DNA from: Aliiglaciecola sp. LCG003
Lineage (GTDB): Bacteria > Pseudomonadota > Gammaproteobacteria > Enterobacterales > Alteromonadaceae
DNA: 64,000 nt
Assembly (NCBI RefSeq): GCF_030316135.1
Contig: NZ_CP128185.1
Coordinates: forward strand, 2,914,001-2,978,000
Direction of reading: 5' to 3'
The notes below the pieces were generated by a model. The model was not told the origin of the DNA. It did not search any database and worked only from the letters and a program-made list of their open reading frames with translations. Position numbers and translations under genes: made by a program. Shown in pieces: positions 9,070 through 19,504 of the stretch. Each line of letters opens with the position of its first letter. Within the stretch, counting starts at the first letter, position 1.

Positions 9070-9264
9070 ATGTATGTATGTTTATGCCATGGCATAACTG
9101 ACAAAAAGATTAAACAAGCTGTGCGAGAAGATGGCGTGGGGACAACTCGCGAGTTGCGCATGAAGCTTGGTGTTGGCAGTCAGTGTGGTAGATGTATACA
9201 GATGGCGCAAGATATCATCGACTCCACCATAATGGACGAATCTCTGTTTAAAGAAGTTTGCTAG
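9070..9264 (+). CDS. bfd: Bacterioferritin-associated ferredoxin
   Basis: A 64-residue [2Fe-2S] protein that passes electrons to bacterioferritin so that stored Fe3+ is released as Fe2+. The four cluster ligands are Cys4, Cys6, Cys39 and Cys42 (MYVCLCHG and SQCGRC), spaced as in E. coli Bfd. GAGG lies 9 bases before the ATG. The promoter carries a Fur box, so it should be made when iron is scarce. No bfr gene is adjacent. A shared hairpin terminator separates it from convergent grxD. Confidence 0.95.
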   Translation: MYVCLCHGITDKKIKQAVREDGVGTTRELRMKLGVGSQCGRCIQMAQDIIDSTIMDESLFKEVC

Positions 9265-9294
9265 CCTGATTTAATCCAATCAAATTGATTGCAA

Positions 9295-9320
9295 AAAAAG
9301 GAGCTTAAATGCTCCTTTTT
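9295..9320. terminator. Bidirectional terminator between bfd and grxD
   Basis: Stem AAAAAGGAGC / GCTCCTTTTT with the 6-base loop TTAAAT. The A and T flanks give a U-rich tail in both directions, serving convergent bfd and grxD. Confidence 0.88.
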
Positions 9321-9345
9321 TATTACTAAAACGTCAGGGGTTCGA

Positions 9346-9687
9346 TTATTCGGACTCTTCGCTTTTGTTATACTTTTCAGCAGTTTGCTTAACAAGAGGT
9401 TGAAGTTCACCTTGTTGAAACATCTCGATAATGATATCGCAGCCGCCAACTAACTCTCCATCAACCCAAAGTTGGGGGAAGGTTGGCCAATCAGCATATT
9501 TGGGCAATTCAGCTCTGATATCTGGGTTTTGTAGAATATCTACATAAGCAAACTGCTCTCCACAGGACATAAGGGCTTGAGAAGCTTGAGAGGAAAAACC
9601 ACAACTGGGTAATTTAGGCGAACCTTTCATGTATAACAATATGGGGTTTTCGGAAATTTGCTGCTTGATTTTATCTACGGTTTCCAT
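9346..9687 (-). CDS. grxD: Monothiol glutaredoxin Grx4
   Basis: Cytoplasmic monothiol glutaredoxin that binds and transfers a [2Fe-2S] cluster with glutathione and works in Fe-S assembly and iron signalling. The CGFS active site is present (KLPSCGFSSQ), as are the TFPQLWVDGELVGG glutathione-binding stretch and the WP..P loop. The protein is nearly identical in the core to E. coli Grx4. The start at 9687 (METVDKIKQQ) is preferred over the ATG at 9711 because AGAGAG lies about 8 bases upstream and the length (113) then fits the family (115); the longer start has no ribosome site. Its position next to bfd and sodB fits an iron/redox role. Confidence 0.95.
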   Translation of the reverse strand: METVDKIKQQISENPILLYMKGSPKLPSCGFSSQASQALMSCGEQFAYVDILQNPDIRAELPKYADWPTFPQLWVDGELVGGCDIIIEMFQQGELQPLVKQTAEKYNKSEESE

Positions 9688-10000
9688 CTGAGTACTCTCT
9701 AAAATTAACAATTGAATGATTAGCTATATGGGTCTAAGTGTACTCCTTTCAAGCCTGCCTTTCCAAATTGATCCTTAGTTTGATTGCTTTTAAGCTATGC
9801 AAACAGGTAAAGTGATCCGCAACGCAGTTAACCAGTAAAAAGTTTAGGGGGTTGAAAATTGTTAACCCGCCCTCATTACAACTTGATATGAATTGATAAC
9901 TTATGAATGAAAAGTCTCAAGCAAGGCTTTACATTCTTTTTTTTCAAGCTAGCATTTAACACGCATTAAAACAGCTATTGCTCAATTATGGAGACCTATC
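9688..10000. other. Divergent region between grxD and sodB
   Basis: No gene seen in about 310 bp. It contains the copy of the shared bfd/sodB motif at 9873-9897 and the sodB ribosome site GGAG at 9990-9993, 7 bases before the ATG. No Fur box was recognised here. Confidence 0.45.
9873..9897. promoter_or_regulatory. Motif shared with the bfd upstream region
   Basis: Begins TCATTACAA, with a central GATAT and AATTGAT at the end; partner of 8953-8977. It lies 128 bp before the sodB ATG. See the bfd copy for the comparison. Confidence 0.35.
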
Positions 10001-10582
10001 ATGGCATTTGAACTACCCGCGCTACCTTATGAAAAAAACGCTCTTGAGCCACATATTTCTGCTGAAACATTAGAGTTTCACTACGGTAAGCATCACGCGA
10101 CATACGTTACTAAATTGAATGGTCTAGTCGAAGGCACTGACATGGCTAACATGAGCCTCGAAGAAGTGATTAAAAATTCTGACGGTGGCGTATTCAACAA
10201 TGCGGCACAAATTTGGAACCACACTTTTTACTGGCACAGCTTAAGCCCTAACGGTGGCGGTGAGCCAAGTGGCGATCTTGCAACTGCGATCAATGCAAAA
10301 TGGGGTTCTTTTGACGATTTCAAAGCAGCCTTCAATGATAAAGCGGTTAACAACTTCGGCTCTAGCTGGACGTGGTTAGTTAAAAAAGCTGATGGCAGCC
10401 TAGACATTGTTAATACTAGCAATGCGGGAACTCCAATTACAGAAGAAGGTGTAACGCCGCTTATCACTGTAGATTTGTGGGAACACGCTTACTATATTGA
10501 CTATCGTAATGTTCGTCCTAATTACTTAAATGGCTTCTGGTCATTGGTTAACTGGGATTTTGCTGCGAAAAACTTCGCGTAA
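10001..10582 (+). CDS. sodB: Iron superoxide dismutase
   Basis: Cytoplasmic Fe-SOD converting superoxide to O2 and H2O2. Metal ligands are His27, His74, Asp158 and His162 ([21 protein letters not shown]). Gln70 in NNAAQIWNH sits in the N-terminal half where Fe enzymes carry their active-site Gln, which separates it from Mn forms. At 193 residues it is full length for the family. A strong GGAG site and a clean terminator make it monocistronic. It shares an upstream motif with bfd. Confidence 0.97.
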   Translation: MAFELPALPYEKNALEPHISAETLEFHYGKHHATYVTKLNGLVEGTDMANMSLEEVIKNSDGGVFNNAAQIWNHTFYWHSLSPNGGGEPSGDLATAINAKWGSFDDFKAAFNDKAVNNFGSSWTWLVKKADGSLDIVNTSNAGTPITEEGVTPLITVDLWEHAYYIDYRNVRPNYLNGFWSLVNWDFAAKNFA

Positions 10583-10601
10583 AAATTATTTACTCAATAA
10601 A

Positions 10602-10629
10602 AAACCAGCCTAAGTGGCTGGTTTTTTTT
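10602..10629. terminator. Bidirectional terminator between sodB and fadH
   Basis: Stem AAACCAGCC / GGCTGGTTT with loop TAAGT, followed by eight T on the plus strand; the A-rich 5' flank gives a T tail on the minus strand. It serves convergent sodB and fadH. Confidence 0.92.
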
Positions 10630-10644
10630 GGGTTAAATTATGGG

Positions 10645-12684
<2,040 letters not shown>

Positions 12685-12706
12685 TTAAAATATAATCCTA
12701 TCAATA

Positions 12707-13576
12707 TTATGCTTTCTTGTTTGCAGACATCATCGAGCGCTTGTCACGAAGCGCTTCGTAGCTGGGCAATCTCTTCTGTTGTTGAGCCGCCATTGCTTCT
12801 TGAATATCCGGCATTTGAAACATCCCTGCCTGCCACGTAGCCATATAATTCAAACTGTCTTGAACACTGTGATCGCGGCTGTAATTAATCATTTCTTTGC
12901 AACCGGCGACTGCCATAGGGGAATTCATCGCGATTTTAGCGGCAATTTTCATTACTGCGCTAAGCATGGCTTCCTGATCAGCATAAACCTGATTAACAAA
13001 CCCCTGGGCCATGGCTTCTTGAGCACTCCAGTTACGTCCGGTGTAGGCTAATTCTCTAATTAAGCCTTGGGGAATTAAATGTGGAAGTCGCTGCAATGTA
13101 CCAACGTCCGCGGTCATCCCAAGCTCGGTTTCTTTTATGGTAAAAAAGGTGTCTTCGGTGCAGTAACGACTATCTGCAGCGCATACCATGTCAACTGCTC
13201 CTCCTATTACACCGCCTTGCAAGGCGGCTAATACTGGAATACGAATAGATTCAAGTGCATTGAATGAGTCTTGTAGCTCTAACACCGAACGGCGCATTTT
13301 TTCAGCACGACGAGCAGGCTCACCACTGAAGTCTTTGCCCATTTGCATAAACACTGACAAATCCATACCTGCACTAAAATGCTTACCTGTAGAAGAAATA
13401 ACGATGACTCTTGCCGCAGCATGATCATCTATCTTGCGCACTACAGCGGGTAATTCCAGCCAAAACTCAGGGATCATGCTGTTAAGTTGGTCCGGTCGAC
13501 ATAATTGGATGTGCGCAATATGATTATCGATAGTCACGTTCAGCGTAGTTAAATCATCGAATGTTAAATCTGTCAT
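12707..13576 (-). CDS. Delta3,5-delta2,4-dienoyl-CoA isomerase (ECH1-like crotonase)
   Basis: Crotonase-fold enzyme. General motifs are HFSAGMDL (oxyanion hole) and LQGGVIGGAVDM. Asp129, Glu149 and Asp157 (GAVDM, IKETELG, TADVGTLQRLP) have the same 20- and 8-residue spacing as the three acidic catalytic residues of rat peroxisomal/mitochondrial ECH1, and ADVGTLQRLP is almost diagnostic. The predicted reaction turns 3,5-dienoyl-CoA into 2,4-dienoyl-CoA, which is the substrate of the FadH product encoded 22 bp downstream. Together they give the reductase-dependent route for fatty acids with odd-position double bonds. A plain enoyl-CoA hydratase is less likely given the acidic triad. It is divergent from a TetR regulator. 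Confidence 0.9.
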   Translation of the reverse strand: MTDLTFDDLTTLNVTIDNHIAHIQLCRPDQLNSMIPEFWLELPAVVRKIDDHAAARVIVISSTGKHFSAGMDLSVFMQMGKDFSGEPARRAEKMRRSVLELQDSFNALESIRIPVLAALQGGVIGGAVDMVCAADSRYCTEDTFFTIKETELGMTADVGTLQRLPHLIPQGLIRELAYTGRNWSAQEAMAQGFVNQVYADQEAMLSAVMKIAAKIAMNSPMAVAGCKEMINYSRDHSVQDSLNYMATWQAGMFQMPDIQEAMAAQQQKRLPSYEALRDKRSMMSANKKA

Positions 13577-13693
13577 GGTTTTCTCCTATCAGGTCAAGTT
13601 CAGCTTAAGTAAAGCACGTAAACGGCATCACTACCGTTTAGATCGTTGATGAATCCATATAAGTGAGCTGAATTAGCTTTCTCTCACAAACTA

Positions 13694-13729
13694 GACAACG
13701 TCAAGATAGAGGCTTATTTTGACGCTGTC
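13694..13729. promoter_or_regulatory. Inverted repeat in the isomerase / TetR gap, likely operator
   Basis: Arms GACAACGTCAA and TTGACGCTGTC (one mismatch) with a 14-bp spacer. GTCAAGAT is also directly repeated at 13700-13707 and 13727-13734. It lies 24 bp before the TetR start and 118 bp before the isomerase start. Binding by the adjacent TetR protein is inference. Confidence 0.5.
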
Positions 13730-13752
13730 AAGATCTATGCTAGAGTTCCGTC

Positions 13753-14364
13753 ATGAAAAAAATATCTAATCAAAAATCTCGATATCACCATGGCGACTTG
13801 CGCGCTAGTTTGCTTGATGCTGCGACTGCGATGTTAGGTGAAGACGGTGTCGACGGACTTTCTCTGCGTAAATTAGCTGACCGTGTAGGTGTGTCTCGTA
13901 CCGCGCCCTATCACCATTTCAAAGACAAAAATCAACTGCTTTGCGCGATTGCAGAGCAAGGTTTCATCCATTGGCAGCGCGAAGCGAAAGAGATCTTTGA
14001 ACAGCCCGATTTAAGCCCGAAACAGAAATATAGACAGTTTGTCCATGGATACATTCACTATGCGGCAGACAACCCAGAATTATATGATTTGATGTTTGGG
14101 CGCACCATATGGAAGCAAAATAGTGCCACAGAATCTCTAAAAGCGGTGGCATTTCCCAGCTTTCAACATCAGGTCACCATGACTCAAACGTGGCAGCAAC
14201 AGGGTATCATGTCAGCTGAGGCTGATACGCTGCGCCTTGCACAAGTGACGTGGGGAACCCTGCACGGGATAGCGCGCTTACTGATTGATGGGATCTACGC
14301 AGATGCCAGTCATATTGATGAAATGTGTGACACGGCGGTCGAGTTGTTTAGCAAAACCCCGTGA
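13753..14364 (+). CDS. TetR/AcrR-family regulator, probably of the fadH operon
   Basis: Residues 10-65 form a TetR helix-turn-helix (YHHGDLRASLLDAATAML, then LSLRKLADRVGVSRTAPYHHFKDK). The C-terminal half (about 85-200) fits the WHG-type ligand-binding domain found with this N-terminus. At 203 residues it is full length. It is transcribed away from the dienoyl-CoA isomerase/fadH pair, with a near-perfect inverted repeat in the 176-bp gap, so it probably represses that operon and itself; an acyl-CoA ligand is a guess. The GMC oxidoreductase gene is convergent and may or may not be a target. Confidence 0.87.
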   Translation: MKKISNQKSRYHHGDLRASLLDAATAMLGEDGVDGLSLRKLADRVGVSRTAPYHHFKDKNQLLCAIAEQGFIHWQREAKEIFEQPDLSPKQKYRQFVHGYIHYAADNPELYDLMFGRTIWKQNSATESLKAVAFPSFQHQVTMTQTWQQQGIMSAEADTLRLAQVTWGTLHGIARLLIDGIYADASHIDEMCDTAVELFSKTP

Positions 14365-14430
14365 AAGAAAAACCTTGAGCTATGGGTAAACAGCTTGCTA
14401 CTACATAGCGTTAAAGATTAATTGTTATCA

Positions 14431-16056
14431 TTAGTGGTGAAGCTGATATTCCTGCTTGATCATATCTGCAGCACGCTCGGCAATCATAATGGTGGGAGCA
14501 TTGGTATTACCGCCAATTAGGCTTGGCATTACTGATGCATCAACCACTCTCAAACCTTTTATCCCTTTAACTTTCAATTGCGTATCGACCACGCTCATCA
14601 TATCGTCTACCTCCCCCATTTTGCAGGTACCAATAGGATGGTAAATAGTTTCAGCTCGCTTGCGCAAAAAACTCAAAATTTGTTCATCTGATTGTGCATC
14701 AGGCCCGGGACCAATCTCTCTTGAACCATATTGCTGGAAGGTTTTACTTGCCAATATTGCCCGCGCTTTTCGTACGCCATCTATCATTACGGCGACGTCT
14801 TCCGGATGGGTTAGATACTGAGGGTCAATCACCGCAGGTGCTAAAGGATCCTTTGAGGCTAAACGAATTTCGCCGCGGCTTTTAGGATACAAACAACATA
14901 CATGAATGCCATAACCATAACCAAATGCAGTGCTTCTGCCGTGATTCAATAAGATAGCCGGTAGAAAATGATACTGTAAATCGGGACGATCTTGCGCATA
15001 TTTGCTACTGGCGAATCCACCCGCCTCAGCGATATTCGATGAAAATGGACCTTTTCTAGCAAATAAATACTGAAAGACCCCTTTGATGTACATGGGTAAC
15101 GCCCCCCAAGCCACCGCATAGCCTTGCTTTGCTTCACAGCGATGTTGCACGATGGCGTCTAAATGATCCTGTAGATTTTGCCCCACACCGGGTAAGTCGA
15201 CGACAGTTTCAATCCCATGCTGTTGCAAATGAGCCTGTGGACCAATTCCGGATAGCATTAGTAATTGGGGACTGTTGATTGCACCAGCCGACAAAATTAC
15301 TTCTTTACTGGCATCAAGTTGCACTGCTTTGCCATCTAGTCGCAATGCGATCCCTGTGGCTTGACCATTGTTGGTGATGACCCGCTCAACTTGGGCGTGA
15401 GTTAAAATCGCAAGATTACTTCGTTGCAACGCTGGGGTTAAATAACCTTTGGCAGCGGAACAGCGCTGTCCATTAACTTGGGTGACCTGATAATAACCCA
15501 GCCCTTCACGTTGCTGGCCATTAAAATCGGCAAGGGTTGGCATACCTACTTCATCAGCAGCTTGGACAAAAGAGGCTGATAATGGATTGATGTGCTGGAG
15601 ATCGGTGACGCTTAGTAGACCTGCATCACCGTGATCTTCGTTAGCGCCGTGCTGCTGTTTTTCAGATTGAATAAAATAAGGTTTAACCGATTGCCAGTCC
15701 CAACCTGTTGCACCTTGTGTATGCCAATCATCGTAGTCTTTATGGTCACCGCGAATGTAGCACATTGCGTTGATAGAGCTAGAGCCACCTAGCGTTTTGC
15801 CTCTTGGCCAGTACAATTCTCGATTATTTAATTCGGTTTGCGCCGCAGTGTTGTAATTCCAATTAACACTTTCAACTCGAGATAATAGTGATAACCCAAA
15901 TGGGATATGAATAAGCGGATTTCTATCTTTGCCGCCAGCTTCAATAAGACACACAGTGACAGACGGATTTTCGCTTAAACGAGATGCCAAAGCAGCTCCT
16001 GCGGAACCGGCTCCAACAATAATAAAATCGAATTGAGTTTGGCTTAAATCGTTCAT
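14431..16056 (-). CDS. GMC-family FAD-dependent oxidoreductase (alcohol/choline dehydrogenase type)
   Basis: Flavoenzyme that oxidises an alcohol to an aldehyde. The FAD motif GAGSAGAALASRL (15-27) is followed by a distal Glu (IEAGG), the GMC signature WPRGKTLGGSSSINAMCYIRG and, at the C-terminus, the catalytic His in YHPIGTCKMG plus the NTNAPTIMIAERAAD stretch. At 541 residues it is near BetA and AlkJ size. There is no betB or choline transporter nearby, and the neighbours belong to fatty-acid degradation, so an aliphatic alcohol is a more natural substrate than choline; this is inference. No signal peptide is seen. It stands alone, facing the TetR gene. Confidence 0.87.
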   Translation of the reverse strand: MNDLSQTQFDFIIVGAGSAGAALASRLSENPSVTVCLIEAGGKDRNPLIHIPFGLSLLSRVESVNWNYNTAAQTELNNRELYWPRGKTLGGSSSINAMCYIRGDHKDYDDWHTQGATGWDWQSVKPYFIQSEKQQHGANEDHGDAGLLSVTDLQHINPLSASFVQAADEVGMPTLADFNGQQREGLGYYQVTQVNGQRCSAAKGYLTPALQRSNLAILTHAQVERVITNNGQATGIALRLDGKAVQLDASKEVILSAGAINSPQLLMLSGIGPQAHLQQHGIETVVDLPGVGQNLQDHLDAIVQHRCEAKQGYAVAWGALPMYIKGVFQYLFARKGPFSSNIAEAGGFASSKYAQDRPDLQYHFLPAILLNHGRSTAFGYGYGIHVCCLYPKSRGEIRLASKDPLAPAVIDPQYLTHPEDVAVMIDGVRKARAILASKTFQQYGSREIGPGPDAQSDEQILSFLRKRAETIYHPIGTCKMGEVDDMMSVVDTQLKVKGIKGLRVVDASVMPSLIGGNTNAPTIMIAERAADMIKQEYQLHH

Positions 16057-16580
16057 TTTCTCTCTTTACTACTCTGGCCGGATTATTAACATACTGATTT
16101 AACGTTATATTTAAAAGTTTATCTAAGTTCAACCGCAACTCATCTGATGTCTTACCAGTGAGTTTATCAAAAAACCAAATTAAGTGTTACTTTTATGTAA
16201 ATATCAAAGCAATGGCTTCTAATTGGAACCTGAAATTTTGTCTTATTTGAGTGGCAAGTGCATTATCAAAGTGTATTTTACAATGGATCTGAGGGTTTAC
16301 GTAGATTCTGTTAAACGAGATCTGTTACATAGCAATTAGTAACTATTTTAGTGAGCGTGAATAACACTTTAATATTTAAAGTCTCAATCAAATCGTTACG
16401 ATTAGCTACTACTACCAAAGGGGGTTATTGATAAGAAAGGGAGTTAGATGAACAAGCTTAGTAAAAGCGTTAAGACTGAGGTATTCAGCTACCCGCCCCC
16501 TGTTCAACTAAGACATGTAATCTATAGGGAAGCCGCACGGATAAATCATCACTGTGCGGCTAGGGCCTAGGGTCGGTAAA
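16057..16580. other. 524-bp region without a clear gene; hairpin at one end
   Basis: A+T-rich and mostly structureless. Its lower-coordinate half must hold the GMC gene promoter. Near the other end AGCCGCAC (16531-16538) pairs with GTGCGGCT (16554-16561); read on the minus strand this hairpin lies 20 bp past the TonB-domain stop but lacks a T run. A 40-codon ORF at 16448-16570 runs through the hairpin and looks spurious. Confidence 0.4.
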
Positions 16581-16985
16581 CTATGAACGGTCTATTTTGA
16601 AATCTAAGCGGACTCTCATATTTTCCGCATTGACCGCCTTTCCATCGATGATTTTCGGTCCATACCGCCACTTGTTCAATGCTTCTATAGAGCTTTTAAC
16701 AAAGTGTTGACCACCGTCTTCCTCTTCCATATTGATGTTTTTCACAAAACCAGCGTCATCGATATCAAAACTAAGTAATACAGAACCATTCTTTTTATGA
16801 CGAGCCCCTACAACCGGATACTCAGGCGCTTTACGATATAAGGGAGTTGGCTCAATATCATCCAATATTGTCTCATTATTCAACGAATAAGCTAATCCTA
16901 AATTGTATTCAAGATTGATCGCATTTTCCGTACCTTGTGCATATATATCCTTACCAAGGGCATACGCCTGCTGAGCATGTTCCAC
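16581..16985 (-). CDS. TonB C-terminal-domain protein, N-terminally disrupted (possible pseudogene)
   Basis: Residues 55-134 fit the TonB C-terminal fold: PLYRKAPEYPVVGARHKKNG, GSVLLSFDIDDAGFV, then ALNKWRYGPKI. The part before it (AAVEHAQQAYALGKDIY and EYNLGLAYSL) resembles TPR repeats found in Alteromonadales TonB-like proteins. There is no signal peptide or membrane anchor, which a working TonB needs. The only start is a GTG at 16985 without a ribosome site, and coding-like sequence continues upstream: the same frame hits a TGA at 17055-17057, while the next frame over (17012-17068) reads PAGDIVDFRSYAGAI and would join smoothly with a one-base shift. I therefore think the 5' end is lost or frameshifted. 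Confidence 0.6.
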   Translation of the reverse strand: MEHAQQAYALGKDIYAQGTENAINLEYNLGLAYSLNNETILDDIEPTPLYRKAPEYPVVGARHKKNGSVLLSFDIDDAGFVKNINMEEEDGGQHFVKSSIEALNKWRYGPKIIDGKAVNAENMRVRLDFKIDRS

Positions 16986-17133
16986 TGCTGCGCTATAATT
17001 TTCAGTGGCTATAGCCTGATTATTGCTCCCGCATAAGAACGGAAATCCACAATATCACCGGCAGGCTTCTACTGTATTCTTGACAAGCACGGTCTGGTCA
17101 CTACACACTAACTCCATGACTCTATCTATGTGA

Positions 17134-17871
17134 ATGCATTCCCAAGTGAAAACAAGTTGGCGCCAAGATCTCGTTTTATGGTTACAGCAACTATCCGCTA
17201 GATGGATGATAAAGCGTGGAAAACTCCCGCATGTCGACTACAGCATCGAAGAATTAAATGAGTTAGCTGAGCCCCATTTTCCCCAATCATTTCTTGTCGA
17301 TGTACCTGTTGGTAAGGGCACGTTCACCCTATTGAATGCCCACATTGATATTCCAAGCCGCAGTGATTCGGTGCATGTAAAAATTTTAGCAAGTCTTGAT
17401 ATTGATTCAGCGGGCACCCCTTTATATCGTGCCCATTTGTCAATTTCATTGCTGGTTACCCCTCAATACGATGTCACAAGCAAAACGGTTTCCATTGAGC
17501 AAATGCTGCTGGATTCAATCGAGTTAATTAATGATGAATATGCGTTACTGAATAATTCGCGGCAATTACTCGATCTAGTCCTGCCAAAAGGGGTACAGAA
17601 CTTGATCAGCGGTACCTTCAAGTCAGCCATAGGTTTAATGACAGCGGGAAGTTCAGATATGGCGTCGGATTATTTGCACTTGTATCTTTCTGGCAGTAAA
17701 CAAAAAATTCTAAACTACCACCAGCCGCAGATCATCAAACTGATAGAAGAGTTAAAACAGGATCCGGAATTTGTTTATGAAATGGATGAAGATGATTGGC
17801 AGCAAAAGCTGTTCCGCGAATATGGCAAAACCGTGGTAGTCGAAGACCGTTGTGTAAGGTTTAAGTTCTGA
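17134..17871 (+). CDS. Uncharacterised protein, possibly DUF1439/YceB-like
   Basis: A 245-residue protein not recognised with certainty. It lacks a signal peptide or lipobox; an N-terminal amphipathic stretch (LVLWLQQLSARWMI) could touch a membrane. The pattern DYSIEELNELAE, alternating beta strands (VHVKILASLDID, YRAHLSISLLVT) and a C-terminal TVVVEDRCVRFKF resembles DUF1439 proteins such as E. coli YceB, which are thought to have a TULIP-like lipid-binding fold. That match is by eye only. It lies divergent from the damaged TonB gene and convergent with the wax-ester synthase. The ATG at 17134 has no good ribosome site; Met25 (17206) is an alternative. Confidence 0.6.
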   Translation: MHSQVKTSWRQDLVLWLQQLSARWMIKRGKLPHVDYSIEELNELAEPHFPQSFLVDVPVGKGTFTLLNAHIDIPSRSDSVHVKILASLDIDSAGTPLYRAHLSISLLVTPQYDVTSKTVSIEQMLLDSIELINDEYALLNNSRQLLDLVLPKGVQNLISGTFKSAIGLMTAGSSDMASDYLHLYLSGSKQKILNYHQPQIIKLIEELKQDPEFVYEMDEDDWQQKLFREYGKTVVVEDRCVRFKF

Positions 17872-17918
17872 TTTAACTGACTGCTGAAGCATCGAATTTT
17901 ATCGATACCTTAAAGCAC

Positions 17919-17946
17919 GATGTCGCGTCATTTCTGACGCGACATC
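17919..17946. terminator. Perfect 12-bp hairpin between convergent genes
   Basis: Stem GATGTCGCGTCA / TGACGCGACATC with a 4-base loop TTTC, 48 bp after the plus-strand stop and 24 bp after the minus-strand WS/DGAT stop. Very stable, but neither side has a U tract, so it may act with Rho or protect 3' ends. Confidence 0.6.
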
Positions 17947-17969
17947 AACATATTGCAAATCGATTTTGG

Positions 17970-19463
17970 CTACTGTTCGCGCTTATTCACCTTTTCTATC
18001 GGGTCGCAGCTATTCTCTTCGTGAAACACAATATCATCAACAATAGATAGATTATCCTCACGCACTTTTTCGCCAATATCATCTATATTCAAGGATGGAT
18101 CATCGATGCATTTTTCCAACATCTCAAATGCTTCAACGAAATACAAAGACAGGGGCTCTAAGGATTTGACGTTTTTGTCACAGCACACGATTCCAACATT
18201 AGCCACTCCAGCATAAGTGATCAAGGTGATATTGACTCCTCCCCCAGGGGTCATGGTTGAAATGGGGTAGCAAGACAATAATTTGCTGTCTTTTAAATAT
18301 CGTTGATTCGACGGACCAGGTACGTTAGAAATGAGAATATTGGCGATTGGTCGAACGAAATCAGACAAACGCAACATCTCAAATATCAACCCATAAGATT
18401 GTATAAGTAAGGTGTAATAGCTAAATGCTGCGGGCCGTGAACGTTTGGCAGCCCACTTCACTATTCGATGGTTTTCAATTATCTGCCTAAGGCGTAAGTA
18501 GGGATCATTTTTGCCGTGGGCTAGCCTGACGGGAACTATTGCGATTTTATTACCACCAGTTTGTTCACCGGGTTTACGCAGATTTATCGGCATATTGGTA
18601 TACAGGGCTTTTTTGAACGTATGCCCGTGATCTTTTAAAAATCGATGTACTCCAATGTCAAAACTACAAAGGAGAATTTCATTGGCCGATGCTCTGGCGC
18701 GACGACTGAGGGCTTTGATGCGATCGAAATCTAAATCTACAGTAGACACCACTCGCCCTTTCTTCACCTGACCGGTCAATAAGGTCTTGGTTCCAGAAAA
18801 GGGAATGGGCATGTACACCGGGTTGATGTAGGTGAGTTTCATTAACAAACGTAAGAAGATAAACAGCATATCTAAGATAACCATGACAAATTCGAATGCA
18901 CCCAGCATTATCGACTTCACTAGGCCTTGTTTGCGTTCTTTGCGCTTTGGCCGGTCGCTAGCCCAAACAGGCACGAAACCTTCAGTCGTTGGGTGATCTA
19001 AATAGCCAGCCTGAAACCACCTTATCAGTGTGGCACCGTCTCCATACATATGATGAACCTTTGCATAGATAGCAAACTGGGTACTTTTATTGTCTCTAAT
19101 AAAGTGATATTGCCAAAGGGGTTTGTCCCTATCGAGCCAAGTTTCATGCAATTTTGCAGTTAATACATGCAGGCTTTCTCGGTCTGTTACATCTTCAACC
19201 TCATGCAATTGCACATGGTACTGCATATCAAGTTTATCCAACGCAATAAGTTTAGTTGGGAAACCAAGCACACATTTTACCACGCCATTAAATGGGCTGT
19301 TCGCATGATCAAACTGCCTGACTTCTTGACATAATTGTTCTACATAATCTGGTGCTGCACCATCTGGCATTTCCAATAATTGCAAGCTGGCAACATGTTT
19401 TGGATTGTCTTCAGATTCGGTGATCCAAAAGGTTTTATCAAGAAACGTAATATTATTACTCAA
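17970..19463 (-). CDS. Wax ester synthase / acyl-CoA:diacylglycerol acyltransferase (WS/DGAT)
   Basis: Bifunctional acyltransferase that makes wax esters or triacylglycerol from acyl-CoA and a fatty alcohol or diacylglycerol, at the inner face of the membrane. The catalytic HHxxxDG motif is complete (His137-His138 ... Asp142-Gly143). Other family signatures are PLWQYHFI before it, NMPINLR in the middle and the conserved ISNVPGPSNQRYL toward the C-terminus. At 497 residues it is of usual length. The start MSNNITFLDKTFW is typical. A TetR regulator gene sits 41 bp upstream on the same strand and probably controls it. A patatin lipase and phasins nearby suggest a lipid-storage neighbourhood. Confidence 0.93.
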   Translation of the reverse strand: MSNNITFLDKTFWITESEDNPKHVASLQLLEMPDGAAPDYVEQLCQEVRQFDHANSPFNGVVKCVLGFPTKLIALDKLDMQYHVQLHEVEDVTDRESLHVLTAKLHETWLDRDKPLWQYHFIRDNKSTQFAIYAKVHHMYGDGATLIRWFQAGYLDHPTTEGFVPVWASDRPKRKERKQGLVKSIMLGAFEFVMVILDMLFIFLRLLMKLTYINPVYMPIPFSGTKTLLTGQVKKGRVVSTVDLDFDRIKALSRRARASANEILLCSFDIGVHRFLKDHGHTFKKALYTNMPINLRKPGEQTGGNKIAIVPVRLAHGKNDPYLRLRQIIENHRIVKWAAKRSRPAAFSYYTLLIQSYGLIFEMLRLSDFVRPIANILISNVPGPSNQRYLKDSKLLSCYPISTMTPGGGVNITLITYAGVANVGIVCCDKNVKSLEPLSLYFVEAFEMLEKCIDDPSLNIDDIGEKVREDNLSIVDDIVFHEENSCDPIEKVNKREQ

Positions 19464-19504
19464 GCTATGCTTTCCTTAGATATAATCAATCGTTAGCGCA
19501 TCGG

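Noticed and set aside
14431-16056. Choline dehydrogenase betA
   Set aside because: GMC family is certain, but no betB, betI or choline transporter is nearby, so the specific symbol is not supported.
16448-16570. 40-codon ORF with AGGGAG four bases upstream
   Set aside because: It runs through a stable inverted repeat, has unlike-protein composition at its end, and the ribosome spacing is short; not reported as a gene.
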